Shown here piece after piece: positions 20,564-28,826 of a stretch of DNA of 64,000 nucleotides. The notes beneath the pieces were generated by a model. It was given only the letters and a program-made list of their open reading frames with translations. It had not been told where the DNA came from and made no database searches. Location: NCBI RefSeq assembly GCF_027924605.1, contig NZ_AP027042.1:4193524-4257523 (forward strand), given 5' to 3'. Position 1 is the stretch's first letter, and each line of letters begins with the position of its first letter. The stretch is from Dyella sp. GSA-30. GTDB taxonomy: Bacteria; Pseudomonadota; Gammaproteobacteria; Xanthomonadales; Rhodanobacteraceae. The position numbers were made by a program, and so were the translations under genes.

Positions 20564-20768
20564 TGGCTGCACGAGAGCCGCGCTGCCATAGCTAAACCTG
20601 TTGCCGACACATCTCGTAAAACGCAAGAAATAGCGCCAGACCAGCACTGGACGACACCGCCTGGGCGCGTGCTAGATTAATTGGGAGACATGGCTAAAAG
20701 GTTTGGAAAACCGCCATGTCGGAGCTGAATCGACCAAGGGTAAGTCAGACAGTTACAGGGACACTGGC

Positions 20769-21158
20769 TTGAGCGGTCTACCGAATGATTTTGACTTGAG
20801 TGCGGCGTGGTTTCGCAGGGCGCAAAGCGATCTCAAGGCTTTTATGGAAGCATTCGCGGTACGGCTCGAGGGGGCCGTGCCTGCGCGAGTACGCGTCGAG
20901 CGCCAGAAAGACAGCCTGTTCTCCAAGACGCGCCACGTCACCAGCATCCATGTCGAGGCGCATAACCATGTTTACGAACTGACGCTGCAAGGCGGCCGAT
21001 TGTCGGCACAACGCAGCAAAGTCGTGCACGGTGTTTCGTTGATGACCGAACGCATGGAAGTGCCTCAGTGGCTCGATGCGTTGCGCGAAGATATCCAGAC
21101 GCTTGCCGAGCAGGCCGGCTCCGCGCAAGACGTGTTGCACGACTTTTTGATGTCCTGA
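20769..21158 (+). CDS. Hypothetical protein, first gene of YbjQ/PspA operon; TTG start
   Basis: A 129-residue soluble protein ('LPNDFDLSAAWFRRAQSDLK', 'VPQWLDALREDIQTLAEQAG') with no recognised domain. No ATG exists in this frame before residue 60. The best start I can see is TTG at 20769, with AGGGA 7 bases upstream and an overlap (TTGA) with the stop of a tiny frame (20716-20772, MSELNRPRVSQTVTGTLA). A TTG at 20703 would add 22 residues. It precedes the two YbjQ-domain genes and pspA on the same strand and probably belongs to their operon. Confidence 0.65.
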   Translation: MSGLPNDFDLSAAWFRRAQSDLKAFMEAFAVRLEGAVPARVRVERQKDSLFSKTRHVTSIHVEAHNHVYELTLQGGRLSAQRSKVVHGVSLMTERMEVPQWLDALREDIQTLAEQAGSAQDVLHDFLMS

Positions 21159-21240
21159 ATCGCCGCACTTTCACCGACCGCATTTCCGCCTATGTGCGCG
21201 TACTGCTATCACATGCACCACGCTGGCTCTGGAGACCTGG

Positions 21241-22206
21241 ATGTCCTGGTTTGACCGTTTCAAAAGTGGCACTTCCAACAATCAAGCGCCATCGAATCCC
21301 GGCGATCAGCAACAGGATTTTGCCGGCAGCAACGAACAACGTCAGCAAGCCTGGGAAGAAGCGCTGCGGCTGCATCGCCCGCCCGCCTTCGTCTCGCAAC
21401 GCCTGGCCGATACGGCGCAGGGCAAACTGCCCTGGATCGCCACCATGACAGCGGCGGAGCTGGCGTTGACGCGCAGTCATGGCATCCGTCCGATCGCCAC
21501 GGTATCGGGCACATGCTGGTACCACTATGGGTATTCGTGGACCCAGGGCCATGCCAGCGGCTGGCACAGCGCCTTGCACCGCATACAGCGAGAAGCCGCC
21601 GCGGCCGGCGCCAATGCCATCGTCGACGTGCGCATGCGCAAGATCGACCTGGATGTCGGCGCAAGCATGGATTTCACCTTGATCGGCACCGCAGTGCGCA
21701 TCGAAGGCATCCCACCGAATCCGGAGCCGATCGTATCGACCGTGTCCGCACTGGAATTCGCTCGCCTGCTTGAGGCGAACATCGTGCCGGTAGGCATTGC
21801 CGTCGGCGCACACTACGAATGGCTCGGCTCCAGTTGGCGCATCCTCGATGCAAAAGGCGGCTGGGTAAACCAACCGCTCAAGGAGCTTGGCGGCTTCTGG
21901 GAGCGCGTGCGCCACAAGGCATTGATCGAACTGCGCCAGGATACGCACCGCCAGGGCAATGGCGTGCTGGCACATACGCATTTCGGCGAGCTCATCAAGG
22001 TCGAACAGGATCAGAACAACGGCGGCACGCAATACCTGGGGCGCCACATCGTGATCGGCACCGTGATCGAGACCGAGCGCCATCGCTCGATGACGCACCC
22101 GGTGCGCACGGTCGTGGACATGTGCGATGGCCGCTCTCCGCTGCTCGATACCACATCCACCCATCGCAACATCTACAACACCAATCAGGAAGAAGGTTCG
22201 ATATGA
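21241..22206 (+). CDS. Double YbjQ-type (DUF74, heavy-metal-binding) domain protein A
   Basis: A 321-residue cytosolic protein. After a polar N-terminal stretch of ~60 residues there are two tandem YbjQ-like domains: residues ~75-155 ('ELALTRSHGIRPIATVSGTC', 'AAAGANAIVDVRMRKIDLD', 'FTLIGTAVRIEG') and ~165-285 ('EFARLLEANIVPVGIAVGAH', 'GRHIVIGTVIETER'). YbjQ proteins form pentameric toroids; metal binding is suggested from structure and not a proven role. It overlaps the next gene by four bases (ATGA), a sign of translational coupling. The C terminus is polar and unstructured in appearance. Confidence 0.75.
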   Translation: MSWFDRFKSGTSNNQAPSNPGDQQQDFAGSNEQRQQAWEEALRLHRPPAFVSQRLADTAQGKLPWIATMTAAELALTRSHGIRPIATVSGTCWYHYGYSWTQGHASGWHSALHRIQREAAAAGANAIVDVRMRKIDLDVGASMDFTLIGTAVRIEGIPPNPEPIVSTVSALEFARLLEANIVPVGIAVGAHYEWLGSSWRILDAKGGWVNQPLKELGGFWERVRHKALIELRQDTHRQGNGVLAHTHFGELIKVEQDQNNGGTQYLGRHIVIGTVIETERHRSMTHPVRTVVDMCDGRSPLLDTTSTHRNIYNTNQEEGSI

Positions 22207-23024
22207 GCGACGGTAGTTCGATTCCTCAGCCCGCGCTGGAACGCTTGAAAGGTCTGCGGCGTGAAGGGCATCCCGGCGGCATCTTCACCTCCGACTTTTC
22301 GGTCAATGAATTTCTATTGGTCCGCAAGGCGGGCTTCGAACCGGTCGGGCTGTGCGTCGGCTCGTGCATCTACCATCTGGGCATTCAGTACGCCAAGTGG
22401 GGACAGAGCCAGGAGATGAACGTGCTCTCGCAGGCGATGTACCACGCCCGCGAACTGGCCATGTCGCGCATGCGCGAAGAGGCCAGCGGCATGGGCGCCG
22501 ACGGCATCGTCGGTGTGCAATTGACCGTCAAGCGCCTGGAATGGGACAACGACATCCTGGAGTTCATCGCCATCGGCACGGGCGTGGTACACGCGCAAGG
22601 CCATCCGGGCTACAAGGGCCCCAAGGGCAAGCCGTTTACTTCCGACCTGTCCGGCCAGGATTTCTGGACCTTGCTGCAAGCCGGCTATCGTCCGCTGGAA
22701 ATGGTCATGGGCTCATGCGTCTATCACGTCGCTCACCAGGGCATGTTGAAATCGCTGGGCAACGTCGGCCGAAATACCGAGCTCACCAACTTCTCGCAGG
22801 CGCTCTACGACGCGCGCGAAATCGCCATGGAACGCATGCAGCACGAAGCCATCGCGGCACAGGCCGAAGGTGTTGTCGGTGTCGATCTGCATGAAGGCTC
22901 GCACAACTGGCAGCCGCATATCATCGAGTTCTTCGCGGTGGGCACGGCGGTGACGCCGATCTCGACAGAACCGGATGCATCGCGGATTCCCGATCCGCAG
23001 CTGGTGCTATCCGTCAACAATTGA
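22203..23024 (+). CDS. Double YbjQ-type (DUF74) domain protein B
   Basis: A 273-residue paralogue of the preceding protein. Two YbjQ-like domains are clear: residues ~35-135 ('LVRKAGFEPVGLCVGSCIYH', 'ASGMGADGIVGVQLTVKRLE', 'FIAIGTGVVHAQG') and ~145-255 ('LLQAGYRPLEMVMGSCVYHV', 'AQAEGVVGVDLHEGSH', 'FFAVGTAVTPIS'). Both domains keep a Gly-Ser-Cys-x-Tyr-His segment, absent from typical single-domain YbjQ, which could bind metal. GGAAGAAGG precedes the ATG at 22203. Confidence 0.78.
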   Translation: MSDGSSIPQPALERLKGLRREGHPGGIFTSDFSVNEFLLVRKAGFEPVGLCVGSCIYHLGIQYAKWGQSQEMNVLSQAMYHARELAMSRMREEASGMGADGIVGVQLTVKRLEWDNDILEFIAIGTGVVHAQGHPGYKGPKGKPFTSDLSGQDFWTLLQAGYRPLEMVMGSCVYHVAHQGMLKSLGNVGRNTELTNFSQALYDAREIAMERMQHEAIAAQAEGVVGVDLHEGSHNWQPHIIEFFAVGTAVTPISTEPDASRIPDPQLVLSVNN

Positions 23025-23040
23025 AGCTGGAGCAACGATC

Positions 23041-23742
23041 ATGAGCATTCTCGGACGCGTCGCGGACCTGCTGCAGGCCAAGACACAGAAACTGCTGGAC
23101 CGCTTGGAAGACCCCAACGAAACGTTGGATCTCTCCTATGAAAAGATGATCAGCGGCCTGCAGGAAACCAAGCAGCATCTGGCCGAAGTGGTCACCGAGC
23201 AGAAGGTGCTGGAACGGCAGATTCAAAGCGCACAACAAGAGGCCGACCAGGCGCAGGAAAACGCCCGCCTGGCATTGCAGTCCTCCCGTGAAGACCTGGC
23301 ACGCGCCGCGCTGTCACAGCGCCAGGCCGCGCTCGAGAAAGTCGACACGCTGGGCAAGGCACGGGCCAATATCGCGGCGCAGGCGGACAAGCTGATCGGC
23401 TACCAGCGCACGCTGGAAGACCGTATCGAGCAATTCCGTACGCAAAAAGAAGTGATGAAGAGCAGCTACGCCGCGGCACAGGCACAGGTCAAGGTGACCG
23501 AGTCGATCACCGGCGTGGGCGACCATTTGAGCCATGTGGGCGATGCGATGCGTCGGGCCGAGGACAAGGTCAGCGGCATGCAGGCCAAGGCCGATGCGAT
23601 GAGCGACCTCATGCAGGCAGGCGTGCTCAAGGACCCGCTTGATCATCGCACCAGCGTGGAGCGCGAGTTGCAGAACCTGCGCAGCAACAGCAACGTTGAC
23701 GCCGAGCTGGAGAAGCTCAAGGCGGAGCTTGGGAAGGCGTAA
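23041..23742 (+). CDS. pspA: PspA/IM30 family membrane-remodelling protein
   Basis: A 233-residue coiled-coil protein starting 'MSILGRVADLLQAKTQKLLD', where the amphipathic helix 0 is followed by long helices ('PNETLDLSYEKMISGLQET', 'LGKARANIAAQADKLIGYQR'). This is the ESCRT-III-like PspA/IM30/Vipp1 family, which binds stressed inner membranes and keeps the proton-motive force. No pspF, pspB or pspC gene is adjacent; instead the gene ends an operon with two YbjQ-domain proteins. A role in envelope or metal stress is inferred from that context. Confidence 0.88.
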   Translation: MSILGRVADLLQAKTQKLLDRLEDPNETLDLSYEKMISGLQETKQHLAEVVTEQKVLERQIQSAQQEADQAQENARLALQSSREDLARAALSQRQAALEKVDTLGKARANIAAQADKLIGYQRTLEDRIEQFRTQKEVMKSSYAAAQAQVKVTESITGVGDHLSHVGDAMRRAEDKVSGMQAKADAMSDLMQAGVLKDPLDHRTSVERELQNLRSNSNVDAELEKLKAELGKA

Positions 23743-23764
23743 CAGGAACGCCCTGGAACCACTC

Positions 23765-23798
23765 CCTCATCATCCCGGCCTGCGCCGGGATGATGAGG
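23765..23798. terminator. Perfect hairpin between pspA and esterase
   Basis: A 14-base-pair perfect stem (CCTCATCATCCCGG and its complement) closes a CCTGCG loop 22 bases after the pspA stop, before the opposing esterase stop at 23817. The CCGGCCTGCGCCGG centre is similar to the repeat at 38975-39079, so it may be a REP-like element used as a bidirectional terminator. Confidence 0.7.
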
Positions 23799-23816
23799 CG
23801 ATGAACCTATCGGCGA

Positions 23817-25424
23817 CTACTGCTTGGGGCGCGCCACCTGATACATCTCCCACGAGATCTTCTTCATTAACGCGTTGCGATCGTCGCCCTCGACGTAAAG
23901 ATCGAAATGCGTCTTCCCTTCCAGATAACGGAAATCGCTCTTGGCATGCAGGCCATCGAGCACGGCCTGGAATTTGTGCGCCGAGCCGTCGAGATAGAAC
24001 GTGTCGGCGGTACCGACAATCAGATGGATCTTGCCATCCAGGTCTGGCTTCAACGACGGCCAGTTCTTCTGAACGCGCGCGGCGATATCGTAGTTGTCGT
24101 GCCAGTACGCAACGACATCGGCATTGACGTTGCCGGTATCGCGATCGAACATCGGCTCGGGCCGGCCATCGGTGCCACGCGGCGAGAACACCCATTCGAA
24201 CGACGCGAACTGACCGCCATAGGGGCCGATGACGCGCTCCAGCTTGGCGAATGTCTCGATCGTGGCGATCACCTTGCCTTTGTCGCGGATAAGCGGAATG
24301 GCACTGCCATCTGCATGGTGGTACATGTTTGCGTTGGCGGCGTACAGATCGGCGCCGGTGAAGTCATGGAAGTCGCTTGGATCAGGCGATGTGGACCAGG
24401 TTCCACCGAAGATCTTCGGATAGCGCGTCTGCAACCACAGCGTTGCCCAACCACCTGACGAATGACCATTGAGGAAGCGTCCACTGGCCTTGCCATCCAT
24501 GCGATAGCGCTTTTCCAGCGACGGAATCAATTCTTCGGTCAGCGCCCTGCCCCACGGCCCATTGTTGACCGAGTCGACGAATTCGTTCGTGCCGGTCGGT
24601 CCGGACTGGTCGACGAAAACCCAGATCATCGGCGGCATCTGCTTTCTGGCCATGGCATTCCAGACGGTTGCCATGGTCGAGCCGAACCGGTTGTAGCCGC
24701 CGGTAAAACCGTGCGTGTAGTACACCACCGGATAGCGCGTCGAGGCCTTGGAATCATATCCCGGCGGAGTGAGCACACGAGCGCGTATCGACACAGGGCG
24801 TCCCCAGAACGCGCTGAGTGCCGGGCTGACCATCGATTCGTCCGCTGCGTGCTTCTGCGCTTCGGGCAAGGCTTCACGCACCTCTTGTGGCGCGGTGGGC
24901 GGCAACACCCATGGCCCGCTCTTGTCCGGCACGCCCTGGGTCAGCTTCAAGGTGGGAATGGCACCGCCAGGGACCATCTTCACCGGCACGACCTGGCTGA
25001 TGAGGTCACCCGCCTGTCGCCCGGTGTAGTTGTAGCTGTGATCGACGTCGAGCACCGCCTGGAAAAGATAATCTCCTGGCGGCAACGTCGAAAATGCCGC
25101 GGGAAAAGTGATGCCGTCGACATCGACATCTACGCTCGTACCCGGCGCGATATAGGCCACCTCGCGCGCGGCAATGGACACCGCCGAAGGCATGAGGGGA
25201 TTCATGTCCACCTCTGTCACCTTGCCATCCTTGGCCGCCTGCCTGGCCGTGGACGCCAGTGTGGCGAACACCAATAGCCGCCCCGACGTCGGGTGATCGA
25301 CCGCGCCGTCGAGGGTGACTCGAACGATGCGATGAGCGATCGGCGCATCGTCGGCGTATGACGATGGCGCCCCGGAACATGTCGCGACCAGCGCCAAAGC
25401 GGGCAAGAGCAAACGCAAATTCAT
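23817..25424 (-). CDS. Exported esterase of the esterase D/enterochelin-esterase type
   Basis: A 535-residue protein from the ATG at 25424 (MNLRLLLPAL), preceded by AAGGGG. A Sec signal peptide ends near 'ATCSGAPSSYADDAP'. The N-terminal ~190 residues are an all-beta-like region; the rest is an alpha/beta-hydrolase: 'YPVVYYTHGFTGG', nucleophile in 'FLNGHSSGGWATLWL', and 'LIVGTADTFY' and 'LEGKTHFDLY' for the acid and His. Similarity to esterase D, antigen 85 and IroE-type enzymes is by fold; the substrate is unknown. Wholly periplasmic or secreted action is inferred from the signal peptide. Confidence 0.82.
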   Translation of the reverse strand: MNLRLLLPALALVATCSGAPSSYADDAPIAHRIVRVTLDGAVDHPTSGRLLVFATLASTARQAAKDGKVTEVDMNPLMPSAVSIAAREVAYIAPGTSVDVDVDGITFPAAFSTLPPGDYLFQAVLDVDHSYNYTGRQAGDLISQVVPVKMVPGGAIPTLKLTQGVPDKSGPWVLPPTAPQEVREALPEAQKHAADESMVSPALSAFWGRPVSIRARVLTPPGYDSKASTRYPVVYYTHGFTGGYNRFGSTMATVWNAMARKQMPPMIWVFVDQSGPTGTNEFVDSVNNGPWGRALTEELIPSLEKRYRMDGKASGRFLNGHSSGGWATLWLQTRYPKIFGGTWSTSPDPSDFHDFTGADLYAANANMYHHADGSAIPLIRDKGKVIATIETFAKLERVIGPYGGQFASFEWVFSPRGTDGRPEPMFDRDTGNVNADVVAYWHDNYDIAARVQKNWPSLKPDLDGKIHLIVGTADTFYLDGSAHKFQAVLDGLHAKSDFRYLEGKTHFDLYVEGDDRNALMKKISWEMYQVARPKQ

Positions 25425-25575
25425 CGATATCCCCTTCAAGAGATGTGACCGTGCCGGATCACGGCATTATGCCGTCCGCGCATCACCCACGGGGCTGGCG
25501 GTGCCTGGCACCGTAATGGAAGCCGCCGAGGTCACGCCATGGGCCATTGGGCACGAGTGACGTCCCGTGGCCAGA

Positions 25576-25622
25576 CCCTTGGGAACTGTTGCCCTTGGGA
25601 ACGGTTGCCCTTGGGAACCTTT
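25576..25622. repeat. Three tandem 16-base repeats upstream of pssA
   Basis: CCCTTGGGAACTGTTG, CCCTTGGGAACGGTTG and CCCTTGGGAACCTTT follow one another directly, ending 24 bases before the pssA start. They may be operator copies or a simple slippage product. Confidence 0.75.
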
Positions 25623-25646
25623 GCGCCGTTGCGCTAATCTCCCGCC

Positions 25647-26264
25647 ATGCCGACCAATACCCCCTTTTCGATGATCCGCGAGTTTCACCTCGCCGACTGG
25701 TTCACGCTGGGCAACGCCGTGTGTGGCGTCAGCGCGATATTTTCGGTGATGTCCTATCTGGACGACGGCAACGTCTACTGGATGTACCAGGCCTGCGCGC
25801 TGGCGGTGATCGCCCTGATCTTCGACGTGCTCGATGGGCGTATTGCGCGCTGGCGACAGAAATCGTCGGCGATGGGGCGCGAGCTGGACTCCCTGGCCGA
25901 TGTGATCTCCTTTGGCGTGCTGCCCGCCGCCATCGCTTACGGCTGCGGCATGCAGGGTACGCTGGACAAGGCGGCACTGGTGTTCTTTGTCGCGTGCGGC
26001 GTGTCGCGCCTGGCGCGTTACAACGTCACCGCCGAAACGCTCTCGGAGGGTGGCGACAAGGTCAAATATTTCGAAGGCACGCCGATTCCGACCTCGCTGA
26101 TCCTGGTGGCGGTGTTGTTTATCGCTGCCACCAACGGCGCCATCGGCGACCAGCTCTGGCTTGGCGTGGTGCACCTGGGGCGTCTGAGTCTGCATCCGCT
26201 GGTGCTGATGTTCGTCCTCTCCGGCTCGCTGATGATCAGCCGTATCCGCATTCCGAAGCTGTAA
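25647..26264 (+). CDS. pssA: CDP-diacylglycerol--serine O-phosphatidyltransferase
   Basis: A 205-residue polytopic membrane enzyme with the CDP-alcohol phosphotransferase signature: 'DVLDGRIARWRQKSSAMGRE' followed by LDSLAD, i.e. DG(x)2AR(x)8G(x)3D(x)3D intact. It begins 'REFHLADWFTLGNAVCGVSA', typical of type II PssA of bacilli and many proteobacteria. It makes phosphatidylserine, the precursor of phosphatidylethanolamine, in the inner membrane. Phosphatidylserine decarboxylase is not in the window. Confidence 0.9.
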   Translation: MPTNTPFSMIREFHLADWFTLGNAVCGVSAIFSVMSYLDDGNVYWMYQACALAVIALIFDVLDGRIARWRQKSSAMGRELDSLADVISFGVLPAAIAYGCGMQGTLDKAALVFFVACGVSRLARYNVTAETLSEGGDKVKYFEGTPIPTSLILVAVLFIAATNGAIGDQLWLGVVHLGRLSLHPLVLMFVLSGSLMISRIRIPKL

Positions 26265-26389
26265 ACGTTATTCCGGGGCTATTCCGGGCAACCCTTGGTA
26301 CGGCGGCAATCGCCCCAAGGTGAGTGGGTTGACGTGCCTCGAACATCGCTTCGAGCACACTTGTCCATCGGTTTCCAGGAGAACCCACC

Positions 26390-26776
26390 ATGGCAGCCCG
26401 TCCGATCAAGATACCCGGCCCGGATCACCCGATTACCATCACCCCCAACCGCGAGCACGTGGTCGTACGCGCCGGCGGCAAAGTCATCGCCGATAGCCGC
26501 GAGGCGCTTTCCCTCCAGGAAGCCCACTACCCTGCCGTGTTGTATATCCCGCGCAAGGATGTCGACATGACGCTGCTCGAGCGCACGACGCTTTCGACGT
26601 ATTGCCCATATAAGGGCGACTGCTCCTATTACAGCATCCCCGCCGGCGGCGAGCGCGCAGTCAATGCGGTGTGGACCTACGAGTCTCCTTACGATGCAGT
26701 GGCCGAGATCAAGGACTATGTAGCGTTCTATCCCGACCGTATCGACGCGATCGAGCGCGAGCCCATCGATCGATAA
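26390..26776 (+). CDS. DUF427 family protein
   Basis: A 128-residue soluble protein with the beta-rich DUF427 fold: 'VVVRAGGKVIADSREALSLQEAH' (core 'GGKVIADSREAL'), 'YPAVLYIPRKDVDMTLLE', 'TYCPYKGDCSYYSI', 'WTYESPYDAVAEIKDYVAFY'. Each is a diagnostic DUF427 stretch. The function of the family is not known. GGAG is found upstream of the ATG at 26390. Confidence 0.88.
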   Translation: MAARPIKIPGPDHPITITPNREHVVVRAGGKVIADSREALSLQEAHYPAVLYIPRKDVDMTLLERTTLSTYCPYKGDCSYYSIPAGGERAVNAVWTYESPYDAVAEIKDYVAFYPDRIDAIEREPIDR

Positions 26777-26787
26777 CCCCTCTCCAT

Positions 26788-27150
26788 TTACGCCATGGCC
26801 GCACCCGCGGCCTGGCGTACCGGAATACCTTCCGGGTCGAAATCGTCCAGGCAGAACACGTTGATGCCCAGGTAATCGGGCGTAACCCGCTTGCGGTGAA
26901 ACGGGTAGATGCCACAGACCTTGCAGAAATAGTGCCTGGCTGTCCCGGTATGAAAGCGGTACTCGCTCAGGCTGTCCTCGCCGGCCAGGAGCGCGAACCG
27001 GCTTTCGTGCACCTTGACCATCAAAGCATTCTTGCGCCTGCAGATCGAGCAGTCGCATGTCGTCAGTTCCGGGAAATCGGTTTCTATCCGGAACTGCACC
27101 GCGCCGCAATGGCAGCGACCCAGACAGGACTGCATCGGGCGATTCCCCAT
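26788..27150 (-). CDS. GFA family (CENP-V/GFA domain) zinc protein
   Basis: A 120-residue protein with the seven-cysteine pattern of the GFA domain: 'GRCHCGAVQF', 'CDCSICRRKNA' and 'YFCKVCGIYPFHRKR'. The family is named for glutathione-dependent formaldehyde-activating enzyme, but many members have no proven activity. GGAGGAG lies 9 bases before the ATG at 27150; an internal ATG at 27135 is possible. It is convergent with the DUF427 gene, with 11 bases between the stops. Confidence 0.88.
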   Translation of the reverse strand: MGNRPMQSCLGRCHCGAVQFRIETDFPELTTCDCSICRRKNALMVKVHESRFALLAGEDSLSEYRFHTGTARHYFCKVCGIYPFHRKRVTPDYLGINVFCLDDFDPEGIPVRQAAGAAMA

Positions 27151-27342
27151 GGCGTGACGCTCCTCCCATTACCCTTCGATCAATCAGCTTGCACGACTGC
27201 TGATCAGTTCTCAACGGCCGCGTTTCCTGGCATCGCAATTCCATCCCGACCGCTTTATATTGCCTACGGTCATCGAGCCGGCTCGCGTGTGCATGTGCGC
27301 CGTTTCCTAGTTGTCGCGTCCAGGTCACGGGAGACTCCATCC

Positions 27343-27675
27343 ATGCCCCATGCAGGGCCACTGCGGCGCCTGAGAGCGCCTTCAGCCGTAGAACTGAGCA
27401 TGTTCGCCGTGGCCATCGCGCTGGGCATCCTTGGCTGCTCCTCCAAGGCGGACGCCTTGCGAACAGCCAGATACGATCCCTTGAACCTCTATTACGACGA
27501 CAGCTTGCGCCAGCACATCATCGATGCCTGCCATCAGGGTAGCCGCGATGAAGTCGCCAGGTACGAACAGCTGCCCGCTTGCAGACTGGCCACGCACGAG
27601 GAAGAACTCAAGCGCAGCGGCTGGAAACCCCCGGGGCTGGGCGCGACACACCCGTCCGATACAGCGATGCGTTGA
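27343..27675 (+). CDS. Hypothetical small lipoprotein
   Basis: A protein of 110 residues from the ATG at 27343 (MPHAGPLRRLRAPSAVELS). A hydrophobic stretch ends in 'AVAIALGILGCSSKADA', an acceptable lipobox (I-L-G-C), so lipidation at that Cys is likely. The mature part (about 75 residues) has two further Cys ('IIDACHQGS', 'EQLPACRLA') that could form a disulfide. I do not recognise the family. It lies 11 bases upstream of the GH43 gene on the same strand and may be co-transcribed. Confidence 0.6.
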   Translation: MPHAGPLRRLRAPSAVELSMFAVAIALGILGCSSKADALRTARYDPLNLYYDDSLRQHIIDACHQGSRDEVARYEQLPACRLATHEEELKRSGWKPPGLGATHPSDTAMR

Positions 27676-27686
27676 GAGAGTCAGGC

Positions 27687-28652
27687 ATGCGTTTTACAAG
27701 CAAAGCGATCGTTTCCGCCTCCTTGGCCGTGGCATCGATCATGGCCCATGCCGGCAACCCGGTTTTCCCGGGCTGGTATGCGGACCCGGAAGCACAGATC
27801 TTCGAGCACCAGTACTGGATTTATCCCACCACTTCCGAACGCTATGCCGATCAGACGTATTTCGATGCGTTCTCTTCGCCCGACCTGGTTCATTGGACCC
27901 GGCATGCTCACGTGCTGGACGCCGCGCACGTGGCCTGGGCAAAGAAAGCGATGTGGGCGCCGGCGCTGGTGGCCAAAGACGGCAAGTTCTATTTCTTTTT
28001 CGGCGCCAACGACATCCAGAACGACAAGGACCTGGGCGGCATCGGTGTGGCGGTAGCCGACCGGCCGCAGGGGCCATATCGCGACCTGCTCGGCAAGCCG
28101 CTGATCGGCGCGTTTCATAACGGCGCACAGCCGATCGACCAGTTCGTCTTCAAGGACAGCGACGGCGCCTACTACATCATCTACGGCGGCTGGGGCCACG
28201 CGAATATCGCCCGGCTCAAGGACGACTTCAGCGGCATCGCCAACTTGCCTGACGGCAGTCAGTTCAAGGAAATCACACCGCAGAACTACGTCGAAGGCCC
28301 TTGCATGTTCAAACGCAACGGCAAGTACTACCTGATGTGGTCCGAGGGCGGCTGGACCGGCCCGGATTACTCCGTGGCCTACGCCATGGCCGATTCACCA
28401 CTGGGGCCATTCGAGCGCATCGGCAAGATTCTGCAGCAGGACCCGGCCATTGCCACCGGCGCGGGCCATCACTCGGTATTTCATGTGGAAAAAGACGATA
28501 CCTGGTACATCGTCTATCACCGCCGGCCGATCGGCGACACGGCGGCGAACCATCGCGTGGTATCGATCGACCGGATGGCATTCGATGCACGTGGGCATAT
28601 CTTGCCGGTGAAGATTACGAATGAGGGTGTGACGGCGCATCCGTTGCCTTGA
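27687..28652 (+). CDS. Exported glycoside hydrolase family 43 enzyme
   Basis: A 321-residue protein with a Sec signal peptide ('KAIVSASLAVASIMAHA') followed by a five-bladed GH43 propeller. Catalytic carboxylates can be placed: Asp in 'FPGWYADPEAQIF', Asp in 'QPIDQFVFKDSDG' and the acid Glu in 'NYVEGPCMFKRNGKYYLMWS'. The family cleaves arabinose or xylose side chains of plant polysaccharides. The isolated gene shows no adjacent TonB receptor. The start at 27687 (MRFTSKAIV) fits the signal peptide; the open frame continues 36 residues upstream. Confidence 0.88.
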   Translation: MRFTSKAIVSASLAVASIMAHAGNPVFPGWYADPEAQIFEHQYWIYPTTSERYADQTYFDAFSSPDLVHWTRHAHVLDAAHVAWAKKAMWAPALVAKDGKFYFFFGANDIQNDKDLGGIGVAVADRPQGPYRDLLGKPLIGAFHNGAQPIDQFVFKDSDGAYYIIYGGWGHANIARLKDDFSGIANLPDGSQFKEITPQNYVEGPCMFKRNGKYYLMWSEGGWTGPDYSVAYAMADSPLGPFERIGKILQQDPAIATGAGHHSVFHVEKDDTWYIVYHRRPIGDTAANHRVVSIDRMAFDARGHILPVKITNEGVTAHPLP

Positions 28653-28660
28653 AGGGAGTT

Positions 28661-28826
28661 AAGAGCCCCCTCACCCCAGCCCTCTCCCCCGGCAAAGCCA
28701 GGGGAGAGGGAGCAAGTAGCGCAAGTGCGAAACACTGAAGCCCCCTCAATCAGCTCCCTCTCTCCTGGCTTTGCCGGGGGAGAGGGTTGGGGTGAGGGGG
28801 CGCAAGAGGCGAAGCGAAGCGAGCCT
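28661..28826. repeat. Large inverted repeat, copy 3 of 4, with distal tail
   Basis: Arms at 28661-28712 and 28753-28803 are reverse complements with the same core as copies 1, 2 and 4. The tail at 28801-28826 (CGCAAGAGGCGAAGCGAAGC then GAGCCT) matches copy 2. The stop codon of the following hydrolase (28825-28827, read on the minus strand) overlaps the last bases of the tail. Confidence 0.85.

Noticed and set aside
25576-25622. Short tandem repeats as a possible CRISPR array
   Set aside because: Only three units with no spacers and no cas genes nearby.
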